From the NCBI GenBank assembly GCA_032622095.1, contig CP136068.1, forward strand, positions 189,580,613 to 189,644,612: 64,000 bases of DNA. Direction: 5' to 3'. Source of the DNA: Siphonodentalium dalli (lineage: Eukaryota > Mollusca > Scaphopoda > Gadilida > Siphonodentaliidae). Positions 23,511 through 35,105 of the stretch are shown here, in pieces. Within the stretch, counting starts at the first letter, position 1. Each line of letters opens with the position of its first letter. The notes beneath the pieces are model-generated. The model saw only the letters and a list, made by a program, of their open reading frames with translations, ran no database searches and was not told the origin of the DNA. The position numbers and the translations under genes were made by a program.

Positions 23511-25780
23511 GCAACCAATCTCGTCGGATTAATGTTATCGCAAAAGAATCACGACCCAAACGAGTTCAGTCCTCGTGAGGCGAATTAGCACTCATGGCAC
23601 AAACCCCACTTACTGGACCACATTGATCAAATCTAAAATAATAATTATTTTGAACATGACCATAGTGTCGTAGAAATCCGCTCAATCTACATTATAACCC
23701 ATGTGCACGCATACATAAATATTATGTAACAGATTATGTAATAGTAACATCGGTAATATCCTATATGATGACCAGAATAAATAAACTGAATTGAATTAAG
23801 GGGATGGAAAAGTCTGTTTCATGAAAAATATCTTAAAAACGGGCTGAAAAAATTGCCATTTTCCACCTAAAAGCAGACATAAATAGACATAACAACATAG
23901 AGAAAAAATATAGAGCATATATCGGTAAAGGGGAGCCACCAATAGGTGTGAACTAAAACGCTTTTTGTACCAGAAAGTGACTTGGAAACAGTATATCTGC
24001 AATATTATGACATTGTTTGGGCATTCAAATGTGAAAAACTATAACCTCAACTGTATCATTAGGCAGCCCATTATGAAAAGTGACATACCATTAAGAGCCA
24101 AGGAACAATTCTTTAGATTAGTGTTCACGGTATCGTTTGAAAAACGTTTCTTGCCATATATGCTAAAACTTGTCAGTTTTCCTTGGGGAGCCAGTCGCCA
24201 TATTTCTATTGTAAACACATGTTCCTGATGTTGTCATTTTTGAATTCGTGGCAGGTACATGAAAATCTGCCACGAAAGCAAATCGATCCTTCAATCGGGC
24301 AATTGTATGATGTGAAATCGATGCTTACAGTTTGTTTAAGTTGTTGGAATTAAGTTCATTGCTTGATTACCCACGACTTATGAAGTTTTGTGCTGTTTAC
24401 AGATGAAAATGTTGATACTCTATGTTTAGAATTACTACTATAGTAGAAAGCGAGATTACAAGATGTCGTATTATTACGCAAATCACATAAATAGAAAAAT
24501 TACATGTTTCATAATATTGTATTATTCTAAAATCAAATAGCCTATATATTAAAAAACAAAATTATAAATAGGAAAGTACCGTATTCCGACGAAATATGTC
24601 ATATTTCACGACGGACTCATTGCGGGAGTTCACTTCCGGTCAATTCTATTTTGGTGCACTGTAAGAAAACATTGTGGAGAAAAGTACGGTTAATAAAATT
24701 TAAATAGAAATTAATAGAGAAATTGTCGGTTATCAGATACAATCATATAGCTTATACTGACACGATCTTTGTTTATTATTGATTATTATGTGTGAAAAAT
24801 ATGAAGTTCATCCATTCTATGGCCGGCGAGTAATTATTGATCATCTGGAGGTAGGGTGCAATCCGCGGTGGCCATTTTGACTAAACTTTGACATCCACTT
24901 AAGAGCCAGCCCACTTCACCGCGCACTTGGCAACCCACAACAAATTGGTCCTAAAAAGCAAATCGCCACATATTCGCCTGCAACGGATAAAGGGTGCCTG
25001 CACTCGATGAATTTGGAGCTAAAACAGTGATTCAGTTCCTAACATGATGGGCTCTCGCCTCGGGAATCCTAGCTGAATGTCAAGTTAAATGTCTCAATCC
25101 AAATATACCTGTGAAAAATATGGCTGGAATGACGAAAACCCCAATCTTCAAACATAGCCCTAGAAACTTGTTAAATTGCCTGAAAATGGTCAATAGCTGT
25201 CAGAGGGTTATAGTGGGTCCATTCAATATAACTGTCCTCGAGCCTTTTGACATTAAATTGATATAGTTAGCTTTGGCAGTAGGGGCTCTGTCAATGAATT
25301 ATCATTCTTGGTGGGCAGGGTCAATGGAAAGTTCATATTACCTGTATAAGTCTTCATAGCATTTTTTTCAAACATCGTGCATAAACATAACACAGCTCTG
25401 GTTAACATCACATCTCCACATTAACACAGACAATCATTTCAAGACAGCATCCACAGACTGGCATAGAATGCACACATAGCAAACGCATATATTGTTATAA
25501 TACATCAGTAGACCCTTAAAGTCCAGCTGAACTGTAACCTAATTTGAGTATTGATATATCATCCCGTGTGTATCTAAGTCCCCTTAACACAAATCCGCAA
25601 AAAATCCCGTCAAAATATCCTGCAATTATTTTTTATATCTTGGGAACGAAACAGTCGCCGAAGATTTGTTTTCATTTTGCACTGCGCGCACATGGCTACT
25701 GGAGGAGCACGTGACATGACGTCACGGAGGGAACACAAATGCACAGTTCTGCTTTGCGTCATTGGCAACGTGCGGCTATA
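23511..25780. other. Gene-poor stretch
   Basis: AT-rich sequence. No gene, repeat array or element end could be supported. Confidence 0.35.
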
Positions 25781-25963
25781 ATGGCGATGGCAGGTCAGCG
25801 CTAACGTTGTAAAGATGATTTTGATCTTGCTGCATTCGAGCCTGATGACAATGATCCTCCACATATCGGCGAGAGACCGGTGACCGACGATCCGACAATA
25901 AATCATCGCATCCATGGACCATGCATTTGCACCGGTTCCCCCTCTTTTGGACCAAACAGATAG
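25781..25963 (+). pseudogene. Short coding-like relic, family unknown
   Basis: An ATG at 25,781, preceded by a GC-rich block with TGACGTCA at about 25,718, opens a frame with a TAA after seven codons. It then runs through DFDLAAFEPDDNDPPHIGER and TINHRIHGPCICTG to a TAG at 25,961. Acidic then Cys-containing composition looks like the N-terminus of a transposon-type protein. Two in-frame stops make it a relic if it was ever coding. The opposite strand is also open for 130 codons. Confidence 0.22.
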
Positions 25964-26346
25964 GCTGCTGTACGTTGGTCTAAACGTCAACACATTTCCC
26001 AATCCTCAATAATAACTGAATTGAAATTCAAACAGTTAGACAGTTCAGCCTGTATGTGGTTACGTATAATGTTCAACTTATGTTGTGTCAAGCAGTTAAT
26101 TGCGGGGGGGGGGGACACATCCTTTCACCATTTATGCAGAAACTGCATATCACAAGTAGATAGCTCCATGATTAAATAAACAATTATGTTTTAACTTGAT
26201 ATTCACGATACTGCATGGGTATTATATTTGTTGGTATGTAATTATTTCGTCTAGTCAGTCATGAACATAGTGAGCAGAAATCCGCAAAAGCTTGACCTAT
26301 ATATTCCATTACTAGTAGGCCCTATAATCCTCCAATTAAATGCTCT
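25964..26346. other. Left flank of the palindrome
   Basis: AT-rich with a G10 run at about 26,104. No target duplication shared with the right flank after 44,168 was seen. Confidence 0.4.
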
Positions 26347-26454
26347 TTTGCTGCATAGACGCCTCTTGTAGGGGTAAAGGTACATTATAGAAGTACATTG
26401 GAAGTATGGGTACATATTATACTGCCCTATTGTCTTCCGACATCAAAGGAGATC

Positions 26455-26620
26455 AAAGGAAAGTACCCCGCCCCCGCACCGTATGACGTAACGACGTAGT
26501 GTGTAAACAAAGATCAAAGTACCACCGCCCCCGCACCGTATGACGTGGCGACGCGTGGGTGTTTGAGTATACGCGTGTGGGTATTTGTATACGTCACGGT
26601 TGTGGGGGGTCCTTCAGTAT
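26455..26620. promoter_or_regulatory. GC-rich block with repeated TGACGT sites (left arm)
   Basis: GCCCCCGCACCGTATGACGT occurs twice, about 56 bp apart, followed by GTATACG words and TACGTCACGG. It stands out as GC- and CpG-rich at the outer edge of the arm. It may be a CREB/ATF-type promoter block, but no gene start follows clearly. The mirror copy is at about 43,895-44,060. Confidence 0.35.
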
Positions 26621-26809
26621 ATGGATGTGTACTTCGTGGGTGTGGCTATTTGAGAATGGTTGTATACGCTTTCGGGCCCTTGAGAACGGTACAATGGGCA
26701 ATCGTATACTTCCGTCATCGAAGTACGTCGTGTATACTGTTCGTCAGGTACGAAGTATATTTGACAACGATGGTGTAATAAGTCATTACAATCTAACGCA
26801 ATATCTTAC

Positions 26810-27596
26810 TTCCGGCGCAACGCCTGAGTCATTGGAATCTGATGCAATACTTCCGGATGAACCCTACCGGCTGACACCACGCTCATTGGCCCCGCAGTTC
26901 TGGAACCTTTTCCGATATCTCCAATATTCTGGACCCTATTAAAAATCCCTTCATAATTGTAAAGGCATAGTACATGATCCCTTTAAGTTTCATACCTGTG
27001 TCGTATGTGGTTCCTTTAATTTGATACCTGTAATCGAATTCTCAGGAATAAATCAGACTGTATACCAGGGGTAAAACACATGTCAATATCCAATAAATTA
27101 AATCACAGCGATATGTTTCCGTACACAACACAACAGACAGACAGATTCTCGAAGCTTCGTAATTAAACACACGTTTAAGTCATTAACTGCCACGATACAG
27201 ATCAACATGTCTGTTATTGAAAAATGCATGTTCCTAACGGCTTCTGTACAAGGGGTTTGTGAATAGAGTGGGGGGGGGGATGAGTGCATGAGACCATCAC
27301 TTCATAGATTTTCCTGGCTATCCAACTTAAAGCATTTATGAAGTATGTAGGGACACCCATCATTATACATTTTCACAAACAGATACACACTAATCGGTTC
27401 AGACTGGCGGTACACTATTCTCTTGAATTCCACATCTGTTAATAATATTTATTAAAATCTATCTCTTCTGGTGCTCTATATGCTTTCTTTAATCGTTCTG
27501 CCTTACAAATCTTTACATATTACGTATCAACTCAACTCAATTATGGAATACTTCTCACAACTACCCCTCTCCCAGCATCTCATCCCCTTTATCTCT

Positions 27597-27633
<37 letters not shown>

Positions 27634-29055
27634 CTCTCTATGTCTCTCTCTCTCTGGTGTATCCCTGTAAACAAATTCTCAGAAATCATTTAGCGCATCG
27701 ACCATATATATATATATTTCAAAATATCTAATAATACATATGCAGATTACCTCTAGGAAACAAGAATTTTCTAGAATGTGAAAAAACAATAACAGAGGGT
27801 ATCTCCTATAATATAATATTCTCAAAGTCGTCACGTGACCTGACAGTTGGGCAGTAAACTCATTAGAATCGACAACACACTGTCTGTTTATCAAAAGCAC
27901 TTGTATCACATGCTCTGCCAATGCATTTGGAATGGTCGCCATATAAGCTTCAGTTTGAATCGCTCAAGTCCATGGTCCCATAACATGTTCTCATTTGAAG
28001 ACATTTGAAGAGCGTCTGGTTTAATATCATGGTAAAGTATTGCACAATCATTCACAGAATAGATTAATGGAATCATTCTGCAATTTTCGAAGCTTCACAT
28101 TCTCCGGCCATTGCTCTGCTGTTTGAATCCACATTATTAAAAAGATTAACATCTCTCGCCTGATGCGCTATAACCTTCATCACAAACACATGTCATTAAG
28201 TGTGCTGACAGAAGCAACACAGCTAAGGTCTCGTCTTTCTCACAAAATATTAAACCCTCGAGTTCTTGAATATTCTCCTTTAGTAAAGTAAATGATCTCG
28301 ATACAGGTAATATTACTTTCATGGCCGTATGTAACCAAATGAGGCCCGTCTCATACTCTAGCAAACATAAAACACATGTGTTGAGAATATCAAGTAGTAG
28401 CGGAAGAAAGAGAGAGGGCCAGAGAGAGAGAGAGAGAGAGAGAGCCAGGCGTAGAGGTGTGTTGTTTTATGGCTATATATTTCATGCACATACAGTAATG
28501 CCCTAATTAATCGACCCCTTATCAACAACAGAATTATTGGTATTTTCAGGATTTAGTCGGAAATATGGCTTGCTGTCATTAATCGGAAAGCTCTCACGGG
28601 GTTATGTGTGTTTCATAACCTTGGAGACGTTCGTATCGATGTTTGGTGCTGCTAGTAAATAACCAATACTTACTTCAGGTGCAACACCTGAGTCATTGGA
28701 ATTTCAATGCAATCTTTGTGTGAACCCTAACGACTCACTCCCCGCTCATTGGACACATGTAATCTTCAACCACGCAATTTTTCTGGAACATTCTACATGT
28801 GGAAATTCCACAACATTCTATTTGACTAGTATTGAAAATTCCTTCATAATTTCATAATGGCATCGTATATGGTCCGTTTAAAATACCTGTATGTGGCCCC
28901 GTTAAGCTATGTATCCCGACTAATGGTACACTGTTATTTCAATGGCAAACTTGATTAAACCATCTCTAACATTCGTTATACTTTTTCTCTAACTACCACT
29001 TTACAATATGGTGTATATAATCGAACTATCAGGAATCAATCAACGCCTTACCCAT
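26810..29055. repeat. Diverged internal duplication within the left arm
   Basis: The segment at 26,810-27,060 (CTTCCGGCGCAACGCCTGAG and following) is repeated in diverged form at 28,670-29,055 (CTTCAGGTGCAACACCTGAG and following), in the same order down to a TCAGGAAT(A/C)AATCA phrase. The mirror is at about 41,460-43,710. Between the two copies lie the CT microsatellite and several unidentified short frames. Confidence 0.65.
27584..27660. repeat. CT microsatellite (left arm)
   Basis: Interrupted (CT)n tract; a second (AG)n tract lies at 28,408-28,445. Length and interruptions differ from the mirror copy, as expected for slippage after duplication. Confidence 0.9.
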
Positions 29056-29099
29056 AGATATTTGAACATACAACTGAACGCATTTAGGGTCACATACAT

Positions 29100-29240
29100 T
29101 AAATGTGTTTTGGACGGGTCAAATCGTGACCCGACATGACGTTCACCTTTAAAATGGTAAATTCAAGGTTAAATCGCGCAATTCTCCGATAATCAGAGGG
29201 AAACATCCCGGACGAAGTAGGGTCCACCAGCTACTATTAT
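29100..29240 (+). mobile_element. Helitron 3'-end remnant (left arm)
   Basis: It contains GGACGGGTCAAATCGTGACC and ends with CCCGGACGAAGTAGGG then CCACCAGCTAC. This is the same 3' terminal region as the Helitrons at 61,299-62,951, with the final CTAG decayed. It is present in both arms. Confidence 0.6.
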
Positions 29241-29938
29241 ATATTTCTAGATTTAGTTACAAACTAAATACCTGTATATTGTACAAATAAATGTTTGACA
29301 AATATATCTGTATCAATATTACCATACGGGTCATTAAAATAGATATGACGAAACAAATTTTGAAGGGTGCATGTATCAGGTAAATTTTTATATTTCAAAT
29401 GATGACAGGAATGCGGAAAGTTGAAGTACCTACGTAATACTGGCTATCCGAATGAAGAGATATACATGTATATAAAAACCAAAATAGAAGATGACTGCTG
29501 GCGACAATGTTTTCCAAAAAATTTCAAAGCATTCGATAGCTCCCATCTAGTTGTCAGCCCGAAGATCAATATAAAGTGTGGTGACTATCAGATGAGGGAT
29601 ATGTCTGTACAGTTGCTAAACAATTCAGTCATGCAAAAGAGGATCAAACAGTAAGATACCAAATTGCTGCCTGTGGTAATGTTTTTTAACGAAATTCGGG
29701 AAAATTAGATTACTCTCACCCTGGTTATCCAGAAGATCGTTGTGGAATCTGGTGACGATCGGACAGGGGGTGTCGTCTGTAGGATCAACCAAATTAATTA
29801 GCCATATAACAGTAAAATTCAAGATCACCGCTGGCAGTGATATCGCAAATCTATGTTAAACGACAGTAGCATTATAACAGAGTGGTCACTTACCTTCAAG
29901 TAAAAAAAAGTACCATTATGTTCTCATTTTCTATCTTA

Positions 29939-30310
29939 TCATTATGAAATTTGTCACGTGCGTGCCAGACGTCACTTAGAGGTCAGCACCATATTTTGGT
30001 TCGAATATTTTTCAATAACATGGCTGCCAGACTATTTCGAATTTTAGATATTTAAAATAAAATGTCAGGCTTAATTCACGCCGAACCACGGGTTCTCGGT
30101 TGAGAAACTTGGCCTCCAGTTGTCATCTTTTATTTAAGTCATAAATGCAACTTCGAATTTTAAAGTGTCATAGTGGGCTCATGTTTCCACCAATCATTAT
30201 GCAATTTGGCGAGTACGTGCCCGACGTCACTCAGATGTTATCACGAGATTTTAGTTCGAATCATACGAAAAACATGGCCGCTATTTTGTTTTTAAGTGAT
30301 AAAACTACAG
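29939..30310. repeat. Two-copy diverged repeat, ~255 bp period (left arm)
   Basis: TCATTATGAAATTTG...ACGTGC...GACGTCACTTAGA...AACATGGC is repeated from 30,194 with substitutions. The mirror is at about 40,205-40,580. Confidence 0.6.
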
Positions 30311-30522
30311 AACGAGGTGCAGAGTTTGGTCGTGTCGTGGTATTTCTCAAGTCATTCTCATTCTGTAGTGTTATTACAAAAATCACAAGATAATCGAAGA
30401 AGGTCATGCCAGAGAATAATTTCGACATGGTTTTCTACACGTGGGTCGGCTTTTCCATAGCAGTAAAACTGAACGCATCTTTTAATAATTTACACATTTT
30501 ATTATTTATCAAACACAATCCA

Positions 30523-30528
30523 TTTATT
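30523..30528 (-). terminator. Poly(A) signal of the PC4-like gene (left)
   Basis: AATAAA on the minus strand, 22 bases past the stop codon of the PC4-like frame, with a second AATAAA-type site shortly after. Confidence 0.65.
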
Positions 30529-30549
30529 ACATTACATAATAATTACAGT

Positions 30550-31071
30550 TTAAAACGAATCAGGTGTATATGTTTTGCATAATTCCGGTGAACAGAAACT
30601 ACACATTAAAAAGCCAAGCTGATTTTTTTTATGATCCTCTTGCATGTAGCAGGGTACTAAAGTTTGTAGTTCCGGTACAGCCACAGTGACGTCATTAATG
30701 GTGGACATCAACTGTTCAAATTCTGAGTGGTTGAGAGTTACGCCTGTCTTCGTAGGGCAAAGTCTCTCACTGTCTTTCGGGTAAAAGAATTTTCGGATAT
30801 GTACAACACGGTGTTCATGATCATAAGTCACGTGTTCATTATGTCCGATATGTATCCTTTCCAAAGAAGATCTGCTTTGTAAATGTTCATACACTTTCTG
30901 TGCGTTATCAGCTAATTCCAGCCACTGTTGTAATCGCAGGCAGGCGCCGAATTTAGTAGGGAACTTCCCATCGTTCCATATTCTGATGTCTATATTTTTG
31001 ATGCTTTTATATTCACCGACGGTAAGGTATCTATCCCGTCCTAAGTGTTTTGTGAAAATTTTAGAATTCAT
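30550..31071 (-). CDS. PC4/p15-like protein with two PC4-type segments (left copy)
   Basis: A 173-residue intronless frame with a true ATG in good context (ACACCATGA). Residues 11-53 read GRDRYLTVGEYKS...DIRIW...FPTKFGACLRLQQWLEL, a PC4/Sub1-type segment: R-Y-L-T-V strand, then a basic turn, then G-x-x-L-x-x-x-x-W. Residues 80-128 repeat the pattern (VVHIRKFFYP...TKTGVTLNHSEFEQLMSTI). The tail has C141, C157, C160 and C165, with CxxC possibly binding zinc. PC4 proteins bind single-stranded DNA and act as transcription coactivators, so nuclear DNA binding is inferred. It lies 327 bp downstream of the IAP gene, same strand, with its own TATA-like and CRE sites between. K59 here is N59 in the right copy. 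Confidence 0.72.
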   Translation of the reverse strand: MNSKIFTKHLGRDRYLTVGEYKSIKNIDIRIWNDGKFPTKFGACLRLQQWLELADNAQKVYEHLQSRSSLERIHIGHNEHVTYDHEHRVVHIRKFFYPKDSERLCPTKTGVTLNHSEFEQLMSTINDVTVAVPELQTLVPCYMQEDHKKNQLGFLMCSFCSPELCKTYTPDSF

Positions 31072-31141
31072 GGTGTCGTTTCGATGAACGCTGAACTGAA
31101 AATGTCGGAGGCGCGTGGATGTATTACGTGTATACCCTATA

Positions 31142-31149
31142 TGACGTCA
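31142..31149. promoter_or_regulatory. CRE palindrome upstream of PC4-like gene (left)
   Basis: TGACGTCA, 71-78 bases upstream of the PC4-like ATG. Consensus CREB/ATF site. One neighbouring base differs between arms. Confidence 0.45.
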
Positions 31150-31178
31150 TTGGGCGGTCCCATCACAACCGTTTCAAA

Positions 31179-31186
31179 GTATATAA
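31179..31186 (-). promoter_or_regulatory. TATA-like box of PC4-like gene (left)
   Basis: TTATATAC on the minus strand about 110 bases upstream of the ATG; position fits a short-leader intronless gene. Confidence 0.4.
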
Positions 31187-31398
31187 TCAATCAGATTGCC
31201 CCCCCGGAATCGTATTAGCCAAATATGGAAGGGCCAATCATGTTTCGATCAGAGGGAACTCTCAGACAGTGGCTCGGAAGTACATTAGCTAAATACAGAA
31301 TAAAGGGGTTTCGTGGTAAACTGTCTCGGCCTATAGGAAAGGGCCGGAAATGACACGCAACCGTGATTCAGGGTATTCATAACGCAGGTATGAATCAT

Positions 31399-32124
31399 TT
31401 AACCAAAAGTTTTGGCATAGGCACGCACTACGCTTCTGCACAAGGGACAAGTCTCAGAACCGAGCGCGCACATGCCACACATTGCTACGTGTCCACATGG
31501 TAAAAGCACACAGTTTTTATTCTTCTCTAGACAAATGATACATTTGCATTCTTCAGAATCGTCTACTGCCGTATCAGGCCAGTCATCTTCATAGGAACCA
31601 GACAGTCTCTCATCGTTTATTTCAGTCATTTCTTCGAAATTAACGGTAAGGTCATCTACTGAAAATGTATTCATGTCTTGAACAGAGGCACTATCCACGG
31701 GACGTTGCAATGAAACATTTGCTGGTACATCGGGGATTTCCATTAAATATCTCGGTCTGTTCCACTGTTTATACCTATCTTCAGGCAGGAAACGTTGCAA
31801 ATAATTGAGATAGCTACAATTTGGAAAGAAACGGTAATGTTCAGTTCGAGGATCATCTCTCTTTTCCCATTGCCACAACCTACATCCGCAACTATAACAT
31901 ATGGTTTTATCAGCGGTCTTTGTGAAAAAGAAACCAGCTCCAGCTATTTTAGCAGCCTCCACGGGCGAGGTCCAGTTTACGAAAGAAGCTAATCTCGAGT
32001 GAAAATTTCGATACTCTGGGTATGACGGTTTCCAAGCCACAGTAAGACCATACACGTTTAAAAGTTCTGGTATCGTGCTTACACTATTATCGCTCGAATC
32101 AGCTGCGTGCGGCGGGATATCCAT
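31399..32124 (-). CDS. BIR-RING inhibitor of apoptosis protein (left copy)
   Basis: A 241-residue intronless frame from ATG at 32,124; a GTG sits just before, but the ATG has G at -3 and +4. Residues 38-106 form one BIR domain with zinc ligands C76, C79, H96 and C103 in the exact CX2CX16HX6C spacing, plus AGFFF, the W84/W86 pair and DDP (90-92). Residues 195-229 form a C3HC4 RING (C195, C198, C210, H212, C216, C219, C226, C229), followed by the short hydrophobic tail usual in IAPs. The linker is acidic. IAPs of this layout block caspases or act as E3 ubiquitin ligases; single-BIR-plus-RING forms occur in molluscs and in some large DNA viruses, including malacoherpesviruses. The PC4-like gene follows in the same direction. 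The protein is identical in the right arm. No AATAAA lies between the two genes. Confidence 0.95.
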   Translation of the reverse strand: MDIPPHAADSSDNSVSTIPELLNVYGLTVAWKPSYPEYRNFHSRLASFVNWTSPVEAAKIAGAGFFFTKTADKTICYSCGCRLWQWEKRDDPRTEHYRFFPNCSYLNYLQRFLPEDRYKQWNRPRYLMEIPDVPANVSLQRPVDSASVQDMNTFSVDDLTVNFEEMTEINDERLSGSYEDDWPDTAVDDSEECKCIICLEKNKNCVLLPCGHVAMCGMCALGSETCPLCRSVVRAYAKTFG

Positions 32125-32248
32125 CACCTGTTATTTCTCCCCCACCCTGACAATCAGTATGAACCTGTAAATGTTAGTTCAAGCCTTATAACATTGGTAA
32201 TATATAGAAACACGTTCATTGGCTGCTGTATTAACATTATTATTATTG

Positions 32249-32256
32249 TTTATATA
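32249..32256 (-). promoter_or_regulatory. TATA box of IAP gene (left)
   Basis: TATATAAA on the minus strand about 125 bases upstream of the IAP ATG. Confidence 0.45.
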
Positions 32257-34755
32257 GATGTACTTATTTTTCTTTTTACAGATGGAAAATTTCCAGGCTG
32301 AACAATTTCATCGCAATGCGTGGATTCGAAAGTAGTGACCTTATGAGGGGAATTAATGCGGGAAGACAACGAATGACTCATTAAATAGGTCACTATACAA
32401 CAGACTGGTTGAGTTGGAACCATAATTCCCAATTTACAAAACCCTCTGTTTATTCGAGGAAATCCGCTAACTCACAGGTCCTTGGACATGAGTTTCACGT
32501 CATGATGCAAAATCACGCAATCTGTGGCCCTAAATTTGCACGTACCTAGTGAGCATTTGATCTCTAATAGCGATCAGTGAAGTATTTAGTTCTTATCATA
32601 ATATTTATAACAGCTAATCAAAATCCGTTGATGGATTTAACTATATAATACAAGGACAAACGGAATAAAAACATCTGTACACCAACTTTATGTATTCCAG
32701 CCATAGTTCATTCATATTATTACTCTAAAATCTCCATTACATGGCAAAACCAAATGACCCATTTGATGTAGACTAGTATATAAATACTTACTTCGTGTAT
32801 TCTTTTCATCAATGATATGTATTGTAACACCTATAAATATAGTCTGTTATACAGAGGAAACATTACCCACAGCCTCATGCCACAAAAGGCCTACTATGTG
32901 AACACATGTGTATATTAATTCCATATTTTCTTGTCAAAACGCTCTATTATATAACGATGTATTCGTTAATCGTTCCTTTATCTTTATTGTTGTTAATTTA
33001 TAGCATTGTTAGTAGAAATTTAATCTAAACTCGATGGTATATTGAAAATAATTCGTCAATACTGCTTTATTGGTGGTAACTGAACTTATTACATCATGTA
33101 TGCAACTAAAACAAGCGAGACAACTCATAAATTTGTAATAGTTCTCATGTCTATGGCGGTTCACACAGCGTACATTTTCATTGTCGTTACCATTTAATGC
33201 GCACATTACACTGATTTATGCATAAGAACGCGTTTCCATGTTTCTTGAAGCAAATCCATTACATATAAATGCGTTATAACGTATATTAAGTGTCATTTTC
33301 ACTGTTAAATCTCGTACAATATTAGAAAACGTGGTATTTCACACAAAACTATATCGAAACGGCCATTTATCAAACGAAATGACATGTCTGGGATCAAACG
33401 TGCTAATCAGGCCTGTGTTTTCGCCGACAAGGGAGTTTGATTTTGGTTGTATATGATGGTTCAGTCATTATATGATACCTAATCGGTTGCACATGGTGCT
33501 GTCTATGGTATATACTGTGCATGTATATTAAATGCTCCATTGATGTTAGGAGTATGGCCTCGGTGTCTGATCCATTGTCCACGTATTTCTTAATTATGCA
33601 CTCTCTTTACTATGACTCAATTGTATTGTGTACGTATCATAACTGGCATTATTTGTATTTTTTATCATTTAATGTAATAATTATTTTTAAAATACCGTGT
33701 ATATCACAATACTTTACTATAGCCGATGTGTGTCTAGAAGCTTATTCATGCTATCATCACATACACTTGAATTAGATACTAACTATCGAGTTATGATTTT
33801 TCCCTGTATTTTCATGGAATATTCGTGAATGGCAACAATCAGCAGTTCTTTTCTGATGAATGTCAAACGAGATTTCTCACCCCAATGCCCCCTCTAACTG
33901 ACATTTCGATAACCTTTATTGAATCTTAAACACTGTAATTTCTCTAATTTCTCCACGTTACTTCTCCTATACACGTAGTTCGATCAGCTGTCAATGTCAT
34001 GTCTGGTGTTGCTGTTGTGTTCTTAATGGACCATCTGCTAACTAACGATGCGTGTCAGGTATGCATACTATTTGTTTTAATATGCCTGGTATACATGTAT
34101 TCCCAGACACTCACTCTCAGGTGCATCTCTTCGGTAAAACACATAGATATCATATAGCTGTACAGTAAGGTTCGTCCATGACATTACTTCATTCCGACAT
34201 TCTGATACATAGACCAATCACATAAAAGTAATGAATGTACTCCCAATACGTTAGGCATATCTTTTAACCTGAGTGATGTCATCACAAAACGCAAGGTTCA
34301 AAAACTTCAAAAATAGTTGAAAGTACACATTTTTATTTCGAATATCATTATTTATGGTCAATTTCGTGTTATGAAATGGGCCATTTTACAAACGCGTAAT
34401 TGGTGATTCAAAAAACGGCTATTTGATAAAAAATTTAAACGCTATTATCACTATATTTGGAATATAAAAAACGTTGTATTTGACGAAGTATGACAATGCA
34501 AAATGACTACTTTTTTAAACGCGAATTTGAAAACACTAATATCGAAACGAATTTTAAACTAATTTCGTGTTATGAAATGACATATTTTATAATCGCGGTC
34601 TAGTCAAACGGGAAACTAGTATGTATGTGTAAGTCGACTTAACGCGGACCTCATTAAACCCACCCATAAACACCTCCCCCCTGTCCGGATGAAACCCTGA
34701 CCAAAAAAAAGGGGGGATGGGGGAGGCGGCGCGCCGTTTTTTATGCCAAAAAAAT
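32257..34755. other. Inner part of left arm, no gene recognised
   Basis: AT-rich. TTTCGTGTTATGAAATG is present twice (about 34,361 and 34,563). GC-rich sequence with a GGCGCGCC site lies at 34,725-34,740 close to the inner boundary. Open frames at 33,009-33,206 and 33,521-33,775 are not recognised. Confidence 0.45.
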
Positions 34756-34889
34756 TTGCCAGATATTTTTCATGCAACAAGGTTCATACCAAATCGTTCA
34801 CCGTATTGTTGTAATTGTTGTTGCTGTGGTTTCTTTTTGATGCTGTTGTTGGTGTCAGTTTGGTTGTTGTCGTTGTTTTTTTTATATTA

Positions 34890-35105
34890 GTTGCAGTAAT
34901 GGCAGCGGCACATTTTGGAATATACATTAATACACGGCAACTTGAGGAGGTGGACTACCTTATATCAAAGGTTAAGATGAGTTATACACTAATGCTTTGG
35001 AAAATTGTACTAAAATATTAGAAGGTGTATTTATATTCCCGGAAAAGTCAGAGAAGTATTACTGGACTTGTCCAAACATGTCACATATAAGTGTTTGCCA
35101 TTGGT
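34890..35105 (+). pseudogene. Decayed PC4-like fragment A
   Basis: One frame gives GIYINTRQLEEVDYLISKV, aligning with the second PC4-type segment of the intact gene (GVTLNHSEFEQLMSTINDV, residues 110-128). After a frame change the sequence continues LEGVFIFPEKSEKYYWTC, similar in position to the Cys-containing tail. The first segment is missing. Diverged well beyond the arm copies, so it is an older relative. Confidence 0.5.

Larger units (their letters stand above)
26347..34755. repeat. Left arm of a giant inverted repeat
   Basis: Every segment read here has its reverse complement in 35,765-44,168, in mirrored order. The two positions sum to about 70,515 at the outer edge and 70,520 at the inner edge, so the arms differ by only a few indels. 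The outer boundary is TTTGCTGCATAG; the inner boundary is ATGCC followed by seven A and a T. Scattered single-base differences, the G-run near 31,200 and microsatellite lengths distinguish the arms. Confidence 0.97.

Noticed and set aside
25610-26002. 130-residue minus-strand frame
   Set aside because: The plus strand of the same DNA looks more coding-like (25,781-25,963), so this is probably a shadow.
26559-26942. 127-residue frame in each arm (mirror 43,573-43,956)
   Set aside because: No recognisable domain, and the two arms are too alike for conservation to count as evidence.
27679-28364. Minus-strand frames MATIPNAL... and LLEYETG... in each arm
   Set aside because: Protein-like in places, but no domain, no clear start for the longer version and no independent copy to test conservation.
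33009-33775. 65- and 84-residue frames in the inner arms
   Set aside because: AT-rich chance frames with no recognised family.
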